Assembly (NCBI GenBank): GCA_007922195.1
Contig: ML681996.1
Coordinates: 22,216,840 to 22,280,839 of the forward strand
From: Podocnemis expansa
Lineage: Eukaryota > Chordata > Testudines > Podocnemididae
Length of the DNA stretch: 64,000 bases
Reading direction: 5' to 3'
Shown here: piece after piece, positions 21,720 through 31,929 of the stretch
Layout of the letters: each line of letters opens with the position of its first letter
Numbering within the stretch: position 1 is the stretch's first letter
The notes under the pieces: generated by a model
Told to the model about the DNA's origin: nothing
Databases searched by the model: none
Seen by the model: the letters and a program-made list of their open reading frames with translations, nothing else
Translations under genes and position numbers: made by a program

Positions 21720-24410
21720 GATTCTCATAGACACTAAGGTCAGAAGGGACCAATATAATCATCTAGTCTGACCTCCCGCACACTGCGGGCCATAAAACCT
21801 CACCAACCCACTCCTACAATGAACCTCAAACCCATAACTGAGCTATTAAACTCCTCAAATCATGATTTAAAGATTTTAATACAGAGAATCAACCAGCAAG
21901 TGAGCCATGGCCAATGCTACACAGGAAGGCAAAAAAACCCAGTGCTCAAGCCAATCTGCCCTAAGGCAAAATTCCTTCCTGATCCCAAATATGGTGACTA
22001 GTTAAACCCTGAGCATGAGGGCAAGTCCACAACAGCCAGGTCAAGAAGAACTTCTCTGTAATAATTCAGAACCCAGGTCACTATCACATCCATCACCAGT
22101 ATGCCACTTCCCAGGTCACTATCATATCCATCACCAATAGTAAAGGATAGACAATGGCCAAACTACATTGTATATCATATCATTCCCTCCATAAACTTAT
22201 CAAGCTCGGTTTTGAAGGCACCTGAGGTTTTTGCCCTCAACACTTCCCTTGCTAGACTATTCCAGAATTTTACTCCTCTGATTGTTAGGAATCTGCATCT
22301 AATTTCAAGCCTAAATTTTCTGAAGGACAGCTTGTATCTATTTGTTCTTGTGTCCACAATGGCGCTGTATTCAAATAATTCCTCTCCCTCTCTTGTATTT
22401 ATCTCTATAGAGTAATCATATCTCCTCTCAGCCTTCTTTTGGTCAGACTAAACAAACCAAGCGCTTTAAGTTGTCTCTAATAGGAAAGATTTTCCATTCC
22501 ATGAATCATCCTTGTAGCCCTTCTTTGCACCTGTTTCAGTTTGACATCATCTTTCTTAAACACGGGTGACCAGAACTGTATACAGTATTCCAAGTTAGGT
22601 TGCACCAGCGCCTTGTATAATGGTACTAACACCTCCCTATCTCTACTGGAAATACCTCTTCTGATGCACCCCAGTACCGCATTAGCTTTTTTCACTGCTA
22701 CATCACATTGGCTACTCTTTGTCATTCGGTGATCAACCAGTGTGCCCAGGTCCTTCTTCTCCCTCGTCACTTCCAGCTGATGCATTCCCAACTTATAAGA
22801 AACATTCTTGTTATTTGTCCCTAAGTGCATGACCTTGCACTTCCCATTGTTGAATTTCATCCTATTTCTAATGCTCCACTTTACAAGGTCATCCAAATCA
22901 TCTTGTATGCTATCCATATCCTCCTCCATATTGGCAATACCTCCCAGCTTCGTATCGTCTGCAAACTTAATTAGCACATTACCACTTTCTGTGCCAAAGT
23001 CTGTAATGAAAAGGTTGAATAAGATGGGTCCCAGGACCAACCCTTGGGGAACTCCACTAGTAACCTCCTTCCAGCTAGACAGTTCACCTTTCACTATGAC
23101 CCTCTGTAATGTTTTCTGTAACCAGTTCTTTATCCACTTTTCAATTTTTATATTAATCCCCATCTTTTCTAATTTAACTAAGAAATCCCTGTGTGGAACT
23201 TTATTAAATGCCTTGCTGAAATCTAAGTAAATTAGGTCCACCACATTCCCTTTACCCAAAAAATTTATTATCTTCTCAAAAAAGGAGATCAGGTTGGCCT
23301 GGTATGATCTACCTTTTTGTAAAGCTGTGTTGTATTTTATCATGGTTACCTTCTCCTTCAAAATTTTCTCCGAGGCCTTGCATACTGCTGAGGTCAAACT
23401 AACAGGCCTGTAGTTACCTGAATCACTTTTATTCCCTTTCTTGAAAATAGGGACTACATTAGCAATTCTCCAGTCATAAGGCACAACCCCTGTGTTCACC
23501 AATACTTTAAAAATCCTTGCTAAAGGGCTGGCAATTTCATGTGCAAGTTCCTTCAATGTTCTCAGATAGAGATTATCCAGACCCCCTGATTTAGTTCCAT
23601 TAAGCAGCTGAAGCTTGGCTTTCACCTCAGCTATGGTAATTTCCACTTCTACATTCTCATTCCCATTAGCTGCCCTACCTCTGTCCCCAATCTCACCATC
23701 ACCCTCATTAAAGACAGAGGCAAAGTACTTATTTAGATATTCAGCCATGCCTAGATTATCCCTGATCTCTACCCCATCTTCAGTGTGTAGCTGTCCAACT
23801 TCATCCTTCTGTGTTTTCTTTCTGTTTATGTGGCTGAAGAACCTTTTACTATTGCTTTTGATTCCCTTTGCTAGGTCTAACTCTGCTTGGCTTGTGGCCT
23901 TCCTCACTTGATCCCTACATGCTCTGACCTCTAAATGGTAGCCCTTCTTTCCTATCCCTCCCATCTTCCATTCCTTGTAGGTCTTATGTTTCCTCCTAAT
24001 CGCCTGAGATGTACATTCATCCAGCTTGGTTTATAACCCATTTCTGAATTTTCTTCCCTCTTCTTTAGAATGCAGGCTTCAGATAATTCCTGCCGCTTTG
24101 TCTTGAAGCAGTTCCACGCATCCTCAATGTTCAGATCCATGAATTCTTTGGTCCAGTCAACTTCCCTAGCTAATTCCCTTAATTTTTTGAAGTTAGCCCT
24201 TTTGAAGTCAAAGACTCTGGTCACAGATGTATTTTGTTTACCCTTCCATTCAGTTTAAATTAGATTAGCTCATGGTCACTAGAGCCTAGGCTGCCCCCTA
24301 CAACTAATTCCTCTAGGAGGTTCTCACTACTGACTAATACCAAATCTAAGATCGCATCTCCTCGTGTCTTCTTTAACATCATAGATTTTAATTTGCTTGT
24401 TGGCATATTT
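21720..24410 (-). mobile_element. CR1 LINE (second subfamily), 2.7 kb
   Basis: An antisense CR1 copy with its 3' end at about 21720 (the plus strand reads TCTCATAGACACTAAGGTCA then GAAGGGACC). It extends through the ORF2 C terminus (22175-22357), RT (22477-23964) and the linker between endonuclease and RT (23952-24224) to the last endonuclease motif near 24260-24350. The 5' end is truncated within the endonuclease. It belongs to a different subfamily from the copies at 15-17 and 48 kb, judging by its distinct 3' terminus and protein wording. Confidence 0.9.
22477..23964 (-). pseudogene. CR1 ORF2 reverse transcriptase, near-complete domain
   Basis: An uninterrupted 495-codon frame. Residues ~1-100 are the post-endonuclease linker. 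VVPIFKKGNKSDSGNYRPVS marks the RT start; IYLDFSKAFNKVPH is motif A, SGVPQGLVLGPILFN motif B, and [11 protein letters not shown] motif C with the DD intact. YCIQFWSPVFKKD and QRRATRMIHG belong to the C-terminal domain. The frame stops just past that block; the final ~60 residues appear in another frame at 22175-22357 (FWNSLAREVLRAKT). One frameshift or stop therefore separates RT from the true C terminus. The upstream endonuclease tail (DAILDLVLVSSENL, SLGSSDHELI) lies at about 24340-24260 after further breaks. Confidence 0.92.
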
Positions 24411-24480
24411 AGGTACAATCCATGATATAAGGCTCCATCAGTCACAGTGTGAATGTGAAGTGGCACGATAAGATATAACT

Positions 24481-25182
24481 GGCTGTATTCACACAGCACT
24501 TTTGTTTCGAAACAACCTTGTTGTTTCAAACCAAAAAAAAAAAAAATGTTCAAACGACGCACGGTTGTTTCGAAACAAGTTAAACCTGGTTTCTGGGTGA
24601 AACAATGTTGTTTCGCAACCCTTGTTTCGAAACAACGCAGTGTGAACATGTTTCGGAACAAAGTGTTCCGAAACAACATCGGATCCTCAGCACCCTGGCC
24701 AGGCAACCCTTAGGACCCTGGCCAGGATGCCGAGGGCTGCCCCCCAGCCCCCGGTGGGGGGGGGGTGATCCGCTGTGGGCTGGCTCAGCCCGCAGCGGGG
24801 TCTGCTCCCGGACACCTCTGGGGGGGTCGGGGGTGCCGGGCTCAGCCCACAGCCCCGGCTGCACCCCCGACACTGCAGGTGGGTCTGGGGCACCGGGCTC
24901 AGCCCACAGCCCGGGCTGCTCCCCCGACACCCCAGGGTGCATCCCGGGCTGCGGGCTGAGCCGCCTGGCAGGGGTTCACCGTCCCCGACCCTGCTGGAGG
25001 CTGCAGCACGAAACGAAATTGCAAGTTCGCAGTGTGAACATGCTATTTCGTTTCCCGCATTTTTCCTTATTTTGAATTAACATTTTGTTAATTCGAAATA
25101 AGATATTTCAAAATAAGGGGTTATTTCGAAACCAGTTGTTTTGACACAACTTGTTTCGAAATAACTGTGTGTGAATACAGCC
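24481..25182. mobile_element. MITE family B, 702 bp long variant, ACT target duplication
   Basis: The termini are GGCTGTATTCACACA and TGTGTGAATACAGCC, a 15 bp perfect inverted pair, flanked by ACT at 24478-24480 and 25183-25185. The outer arms carry the family's GTTGTTTCGAAACAA palindromes and an AATTCGAAAT block like the copy at 10026-10385. This copy has an additional GC-rich core (about 24680-25010) with tandem units. There is no transposase. It lies next to the truncated 5' end of the CR1. Confidence 0.88.
24770..24960 (+). repeat. GC-rich tandem repeat, ~60 bp unit, three copies
   Basis: Three imperfect units of the pattern GGCTCAGCCCACAGCCC, GGCTGC(T)CCC, GACAC lie inside the MITE core, starting near 24780, 24840 and 24898. 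The long GC-rich open frames on both strands here are artefacts of this repeat. Confidence 0.8.
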
Positions 25183-25189
25183 ACTATGT

Positions 25190-27028
25190 AAGGTTCTTTG
25201 GCATGCCAGACTGTAATATGATTAACAGTATATTAAATAAATATTTTACTTTTAAAAGTATGTTCATTTCCAACACAATGAAAACTTCTATATTAATACC
25301 AGACACATTTATTCTATAAATTTATACTTAAAAATATAGGTTTTAGAACAGATTCTGACATGAATTCTGATCCTCACATGACATGAATAATCTCTCCTAA
25401 AGTTAAATCTATGATTTTATGGAAGACTAGTAAAAGTACTACTTGTTAAAAATAATTTGCTTAGTAGATTATAATAAAGAAACAAATACTAAAATGGGCT
25501 TTTTTGTAAATGAAAGAGGTAGTGGAGAGTTGGGCATGAATTTAATGAGAACCATTTGTATCCTTCAGAGTGGGGGGGAATATGGCTAAAGAGGCATTGT
25601 ATCCATTATTTTTCTCCTGCTCTCTGATAAAAGCAGTTAACATTTGTTATTAGCAAGATATTTTGGTTCTTGGACAGCCGTGGCTTTTAAGATACAAATA
25701 TGTCCAGTTACAGACAGAATTACCTCATTTGTACAAACATGCACATTTTCTTCTGTCCCTTCGTCAGATCCCCATGCATATGGTCAGTTCAGTTCTCTTG
25801 AAAGTAAGAGACTTGCAGTTCTATTTAGACCTAAGCAATGTGTGTTCAAACACTAAGTTCTCTAACACACAGCTAACACCTAATGTGCTGCAGCTTTTCC
25901 CACTACAGGCCTTTCTTGACCAGAGACTGCCACTTATTCTGACTTGAATGATGCTTTTACAGTATGGTCAAATACCTACTGGGGCAATGATTAGATCACA
26001 AACACATTTTAACTCATAACCTAATCAATATTTCAATCTGGGTCTCCATAGCTGAAAAGCTAGTGCAGTAAGTTACTGCACCACATATGCATATTTCACT
26101 CTCTGAGACAAAAGTACTTGCCATCAAAGAAAACTGAATACAACTTTTGCAAAGAAAATGCATATAAATGTTTACATTCTTTGATATTTCCAAGCATTTC
26201 ATGCATGAATTCTGTGCATTGAACACATCAGCAAGTTTAGTTTTCAGTTCAGTAACTGAAATTTGTTATGAAAGTGGAAAGATACAGATGGCATGCAATT
26301 ATTCATGCTGAATCAGAAAACTGCTATGAAGACACTATTAAAATGTGACTCTTGATTAGAACTCATCATGGTTTCTGGAAAAATAGGCAGTTTAAATAAA
26401 ATCCTCAGTGGTTTACATGTTCAACGATGCTTTCAGTTAAGGAAAGTCTAAGATGCAGGTGCAATTAACCGTAAGATCAGATGACCTAGAAGGGTATATT
26501 TAACCTCTGTAAGCTTGCTAAATTTAAGCCATTCCTTTTTTTCATCAATGTACAATATAGAATTTTTCAGCAGCTCTCATTCTATAACAAAGCTTGTGTT
26601 TTCTTCTATAGTTTGGCTGTCCTTTTTGTTTTCTTGTTTTGTTTTAACCCTTGTTAAACACTTCCATGTGCATTGTATGGATATATATCTATCACATTTC
26701 ATATCCAGTGCATAGTCTATACAGTGAGAAGTAATTTTCCAGCTAACTTTTCTGACTTTAAGCATAGTACTACAATTACTTCAGATGCAACTTCTCTGAA
26801 ATTCCTTCTCTGAGTATTATTTACAGTAAGAACAAAAATATCCAACTTGTCTGAACCTACTAGAAAAACTTCTTCTTTGGTACAGTTAGCTCAAATAGCC
26901 ATTTTCCCATGTTGTTTCATAATGCTCTGCCTCCTGAAGGCAATATGTGCAGGAGTAAAACCTGGTTATCAAATCATAAACACAACACTGCAGCAATTAT
27001 TTTTCATGTAGTACTTCCTGGAGTGACA
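25190..27028. other. AT-rich sequence, nothing recognised
   Basis: No domain-bearing reading frame and no repeat family that I can name. Confidence 0.6.
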
Positions 27029-27036
27029 TTCTACAG

Positions 27037-27237
27037 CAGGAGTCTCAAACTCAGATCGCCATAAGGGCTGCATGAAGACTAGTACTTGGCTACATGAGGA
27101 ATAGTACATTAGCCCAAGGGCTGCACCTCTGAAACCTTTTCATACAACAATATCGCAAGTATCAGTGTGATTGTGGGCCACAAGAAATATCTTTAGGGGC
27201 CACATGTGCCCTGTGGATGGCATGTTTGAGACCCTTG
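27037..27237. mobile_element. hAT-type MITE, 201 bp, 8 bp target duplication
   Basis: The ends are CAGGAGTCTCAAAC and GTTTGAGACCCTTG, an inverted pair with the CAG-type start typical of hAT/Charlie elements. TTCTACAG is duplicated perfectly at 27029-27036 and 27238-27245; an 8 bp TSD is the hAT signature. The interior is enriched in GGGCCACA/GGGCTGCA. There is no coding capacity. Confidence 0.92.
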
Positions 27238-27249
27238 TTCTACAGGATG

Positions 27250-27925
27250 GTGATTTCAAGTAACATTCAGAAGCCTTGCAGAGCTCACAAGCATTACTGA
27301 TCAAGGCTTTCAACATCTTTAATTGACAGGCCCAAAATATCAAATCATATTTAATATACTTTACAAGAATATAGCCTATATAACACTACTGAAACCTCAC
27401 TCATTCTGGAAAAAAAGGTGACAACACACTGTATTAGACTGAAGTGGGAGAGTTTGGGTCAGGCTAATGAAAACAAACCCCTAATCACCTCAACAGCCTT
27501 TTGAGCCCTTTAACATCCATACAGACAAGGCACAGAACCTTGAGATAGCTACAAAAGTAAATTACTCTCTCAGACAAATAAAATTTATCCAGTTTTCTTT
27601 GTTTTTAAAGAAAGAAAATAAATTAGGATCCTATAAATATACGATTATTCAGCTAGAATTTCAATGGGTCCCTTGAAAGTGATGGCTAAAATTAAAAATG
27701 GGTAAAGAAAAGAAGGAAAAAAAAAAACAACACATGCAAATTGATATGCCGAAATAAAAAGCCTTACAAATTTTGCAAATAATGAAAACTTCGTTCATTT
27801 CAAACTGAAAAATAAAAGGAATATTGAGAATTTTTGCAAAAGAGTGTTTGTTTATTTTTCATTTTCCTGACCAGCTCTACTTTAGCGGCATCTGCCTTCT
27901 TTTCAACCACTGTTAAAAGAAACTG
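27250..27925. other. AT-rich sequence, nothing recognised
   Basis: A short poly-A stretch lies at about 27717-27727. No gene or family is recognised. Confidence 0.6.
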
Positions 27926-27929
27926 AGAG

Positions 27930-28135
27930 GGCCTGAGGAATAGCTGTATTAGTCTGTCAGCGAAACAAACAAGGAGTCCTGTGGGACTTTTGAAGACTAA
28001 CAAATGTATTAAATAATGAGATTTCATGGGCATAATTCCACTTCATCATGCCCACAAAAGGTCATGTGATAAATAAATGTGTTAGTCTTTAAAAGTGCCG
28101 TAGGACTCCTTACTTATTTTGCTACTGATACTTTC
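27930..28135. mobile_element. PLE 3'-end fold-back (inverted pair)
   Basis: The left half (about 27930-28050) is the PLE 3' end in antisense: AGTCTGTCAG, CAAGGAGTCCTGTGGGAC, AAGACTAACAAA, CATGGGC, CCACTTCATCATG. The right half (about 28051-28130) is the same tail in sense: CCCACAAAAG, GATAAATAAATG, GTTAGTCTTTAAAAGTGCC, GGACTCCTTA. The halves meet head-to-head with almost no spacer. I did not find a convincing target-site duplication. Confidence 0.75.
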
Positions 28136-28307
28136 CCTTATGGCATCATGTGTTATGTCAGGTCATGGGTACATACTCATATTTTAAGGAAATAGATGTG
28201 TTTGTCTTTAAGATATCATAGCTCATAGTGAGCTTATTCTGAAATGAAAGTTAATCATGTATTTTTAGCATGCTGTTTTCTCTGAGACTAGTTAGGGCCT
28301 GATCCAA

Positions 28308-28353
28308 TGTTCACTGAAGTTAATTGAGGGACATCTCTTCACTTCAGTGAACA
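28308..28353. repeat. Perfect 13 bp inverted repeat
   Basis: TGTTCACTGAAGT (28308-28320) and ACTTCAGTGAACA (28341-28353) are exact reverse complements separated by 20 bases. They sit within a segment starting GGGCCTGATCCA that resembles a dispersed reptile repeat. Confidence 0.9.
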
Positions 28354-28770
28354 CTAGCTCAAGCCTTAATGAACAGAATCACAGGCACAGTAATTTTTTT
28401 TTGCCCATATTGTTTTAACTAGGTAACAGTTCCCTCCCCTGCAGTTAAGTATATGTATTTCCAAAGGGTATGTTCCTTTTACTTACATTAAGAGAGAGAA
28501 CATTTCATCACTTTGGGTCAGAGATACATCTGAGAAGGGGCTTTTAGAGGTTTGTTTCAACTGTTTCTGTGGTATAAACTGCTTTCACTGCTGAAGCTCT
28601 ACTGATTGAAATTTCCTGTATGTCTGACCCTAGGTATGAATTCATAGGGAGCTTTGGTAAGACATGAAAATATGTCTGACAGTTCTGATATGCTATTTCA
28701 TTTTATGCATCAATTTCCACATAGAGGAGTTCCTTAAAAATTATGAGTTTCTGCTTTGAGACTTACCCAC

Positions 28771-29123
28771 CTATGTTCCCTCTAAGCTGTGTGCATGTGC
28801 ACGTGCACACAGGTTGTGAAGGCCGTGCACACAACAAAATAAAGCACGCACAAAAAAAATTCAACAGTGCTAATATTTTGTGCTACTTTAAGAAGGAGGT
28901 TTCAAAGAGCATGTTTCAAATAAGGTTTTGTAATTTATAAAATCATTTTCTCACCATATCAAAATAAAATTTAGATATTATTTGCCTCATACACACTTTG
29001 TTGCACTCACGAGTTTGACCACACCTCACTGGAGTGTGCACAAATTTGGATATTGGTTCTGAAAATTTGCACAAAAGAATTATTTTTGTGCACACAGACT
29101 ATGAAAAATTAGAGGGAACATTG
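28771..29123. mobile_element. hAT-type MITE, 353 bp, 8 bp target duplication
   Basis: The ends are CTATGTTCCCTCTAA and TTAGAGGGAACATTG (15 bp inverted pair, one or two mismatches). TTACCCAC is duplicated exactly at 28763-28770 and 29124-29131. The interior is non-coding and contains GTGCACGTGCAC-like palindromes and several GTGCACA(C/A) words. Confidence 0.92.
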
Positions 29124-29504
29124 TTACCCACAAGTAGATTCTCTCAAATATGAGCAATTTCAAGAATCCCCTTTGACTCTAGAATGTTTAAGAAAGCCCT
29201 CATGCAAGTTATATCAATATTTTTGGGTTTTTTGGATGTATATTTCCTAAAAAAATTTCTGCTTCCTCTCTCAAAGATACTAATTCAAGATACAATATTA
29301 AACTTCTGAACCTCCAAATATAGAAATTTCTCCTACTAGGCCATTATCATTGGGGTTGAACATCTGGGATCTATTGGAAGTAATGAACATTTAGAAAAAA
29401 TGCCCTGACAAGCAAATACTGATATCTTTGCCTTCTCTAAGTTAACCCACATGAACAGAAAAGTGGGAAATGATATGAACTAATAATTAATGGATTTTCT
29501 ACTG

Positions 29505-31700
29505 TGTGACGGAATGCACATCTGTGCACCCCTGGGTAATGATCTACATGATTTTTCTGTTCACTTATGCACTGTGATTGTATGATTTGATGCCAATTAC
29601 ACCATGCAAGATTTCTTTATGGATGCTTATAACCTATTTTACAGGATTACTATGGTATAATGTTTCCTGCAGCATCATGTGTGCACAGACATGTAACGTT
29701 TTCCATGGCTTAAAGGGGGTGGGAGAGAGACAGAACTCTCTCCCAGCATCATGTAAACAACTGAAGCAGCAAGCGAGTGTAAGCAGGGGGATGGACCCGC
29801 TCTTGTGGGGGAACTTCCCAGACTTTGTATACCACCCCGGGTGATGGTGGGTAGCAAAAGGATCCGAGTCCCTGCTCCCACTTCCTTTACCCCAAGGCCT
29901 GCCTGACCTCAAAGGCTCACCTCCCAATCTCCTGTTTGGAGGAGTCTCTGTAACCCCGACAAGGCTGGGCCCCAGGATTCCTGGGGGCTCAACCCCCACT
30001 CTTATCGTGGTCTCTCAGGACAGGGCTAGGGTGTCCCCACTCCAGGGTGCTGACCACACTGACCACTCTTCTGGCCTACCAGTTACTATATACACTATAT
30101 ACAATTTATTTAAAAATACAGAAATAAAAAGAATAACCCAATAAGAAAATAGAAGAAAGTGGGAAAAGGTGAACAGTAAACCCCCAGCACCGCTGCCTGG
30201 TGTGGGAGCACTACAAACAGAGTCTCTGGGGCCTGAGGAACAGTCTCACAGTCTGTCCTCCACGTTGCAAGCCCTCTGCCCAGGCCTGGCTGCAACTGGA
30301 TGATCCAGGGGGCCAGATACAGGCCCTGGCTGTGGCCACACGTCCCCAGGCTCCAGGGGCAGGGCCCTTCTTCCCAGCGTCAGCCCCCCTTCACTGCTCC
30401 CCAGCTGCTCACCACACCCAGCTCCAGATGGCTGCAACTCCGGCTCCCAGCTGCTGCTCGGGTTCAGCGTGGCTCCTCTGGTCCTCCTGCTGTGGGGCTG
30501 CACAGATGAGCTCAGCACCTTGGGCTCCTTCTCTGGCCTCCTGCCCCAGCTTCAGGCACCTCTGGCTCTGTCACTGCCTCCAGCTCTGCTCTGCTCAGCT
30601 CCACTTGGCTCTCTGCTGGTCCAGCTGCTGTGGGTCTGCTGCACAAATCAGCTCAGCCTGGCCTCCCTTCCTGGGTCCTCTGGCTCCCAGCTGCTGGCTG
30701 CTTAGTGCTGCCTCCTTAGCTCGGCCCCCCACACACACTGGCTTGCTCCGGCATGTCCAGCCTGCAGTTTCAGCTGGTGGGGGGGGAGCTCTTTCAATCA
30801 ATCAGGCCATCCTGGGACACTGGCCTCTCCCACTGGCCCTGGGGCTGTCTGTTTCACAGTCCTGCTTCCAGGCGGGAGTGGCCAATCAAAAGGCCCATTC
30901 ACTCTCAGTAAGGGGCTATCAGTCCCCTTACATGAGCAAGTACTTGAAGGAAATAACAAAAAATATGCAAATTGAGTTCCCTGGCTCAGACCAGACAGAC
31001 ATCACCTGTGCCCAGAAAGGGAGGGTCAAGGGGGGTTGGAAACAAACAGAGACACTTTGGATGATTTGGGTTTTTTTGCCTGGGAATCTACATCTTGAAA
31101 CAATTTAAAGCAAGATCTGGTCCTTGCCTGGTCTTAGGCAGAGACTGGCTGTACAAACATCTGACAGTCAAACACCCTGAGCAGAAACTTGAACAATGTC
31201 AGTTTAAGTAGAGATATTTGGTTAGTATGTGTGTTTTACCTTTTATATCCTTATGGTCACTTCTGACTCATTTATATTATGATTGTGCCTTGATTTTCAA
31301 TTTTCTTGCTTAGAAACATCTGATCAATAAACTAGTAGTTGTTTAATCTAAAGCTGTGTGGTCTTTAGAGAGTGTGAGTGCAGAAGGCTGGGCACAATCC
31401 ATTTCTTTGTTAAATGGACGGACTTGAGGGTATGGTGATTGGGAGTAGGTCCCACCCTTTAAGACAGTGGCTCCCAGTGAGGTAACTGGGGCCAGGAGTT
31501 CTTGCTTGGGGATCATCTCTCGAGTAGCCAGAGGGCATACACCTGCTTTTCGGGACCAGTTGCATGTGAGCGGCTGGAGTAGACTGACTCAGGAGTGAGT
31601 TGTCACCTGGCAAAGCAGAGTGAATTGGGGTTCAGAAGTGGCAGTTGGGAGGGGTTCACAGTGGCACACTGGACCAGATCTGTTGAGTAGTTTATCACAC
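29505..31700 (+). repeat. LTR-like dispersed repeat, copy A (split by an insertion)
   Basis: The outer parts (29505-29777 and about 30937-31700) align with the block at about 44060-44905. Shared phrases include GATTTTTCTGTT, TTTCTTTATGGATGCT, TTTCCTGCAGC, CAGAGACTGGCTGTACAA, AGTATGTGTGTTTTACCTTT and CTGATCAATAAACT (an AATAAA polyadenylation signal). The start TGTGACGGAATGCAC is LTR-like. Between the two parts sits a separate 1155 bp insertion absent from copy B. No internal retroviral genes are visible. Confidence 0.7.
29778..30932 (-). mobile_element. Solo-LTR-like insertion inside repeat copy A
   Basis: The plus strand begins TGTAAGCAGGGGG and ends CAGTCCCCTTACA, giving TG...CA ends with a 6 bp terminal inversion (TGTAAG/CTTACA). 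The flanks are CGAG (29774-29777) and TGAG (30933-30936), a possible 4 bp duplication with one change. It is absent at the equivalent point of copy B. On the minus strand an AT-rich patch at about 30140-30070 provides AATAAATTGTATATAG, a plausible polyadenylation or TATA signal, so minus orientation is more likely. The long GC-rich open frame at 30200-31108 crosses the insertion boundary and has no recognised domain. Confidence 0.65.
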
Positions 31701-31734
31701 ACTGGGATTACAAAACCTCATCCATCAATGATTA

Positions 31735-31920
31735 ATAATAACAAATATCCAGATTTGAATAGACCTTTCATCAGTAGACCTCAAAGTGCTTTACAAAGAA
31801 GATTGGTGTCATTATTCTTTGCGGCTTGGGAGAGTGACTTGCTTAAGAGATTACCCAGCAGACTAGCAGCAGCAGTAGAACCAAGATCTCACAAATTCTA
31901 TGCCAGTGCACCATTTTAAA
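31735..31920 (-). mobile_element. MIR/CORE-SINE-like fragment
   Basis: CCTCAAAGTGCTTTACAAAG, GTGTCATTATTC, GTGACTTGCTTAAGAGATTA, CCCAGCAG and GCAGTAGAACCAAGAT reproduce the order of an antisense MIR-type SINE. It is ancient and diverged. Confidence 0.65.
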
Positions 31921-31929
31921 CCACACCAT

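Noticed and set aside
24580..25080. GC-rich frames of 100-156 codons on both strands
   Set aside because: These are translations of the tandem GC-rich core of a MITE; the repeats appear in all frames.
30200..31108. 302-codon GC-rich open frame
   Set aside because: Its composition is Ala/Leu/Ser/Pro/Cys/Trp-rich with no domain. It crosses the boundary of the inserted LTR-like element, so it cannot be a conserved gene.
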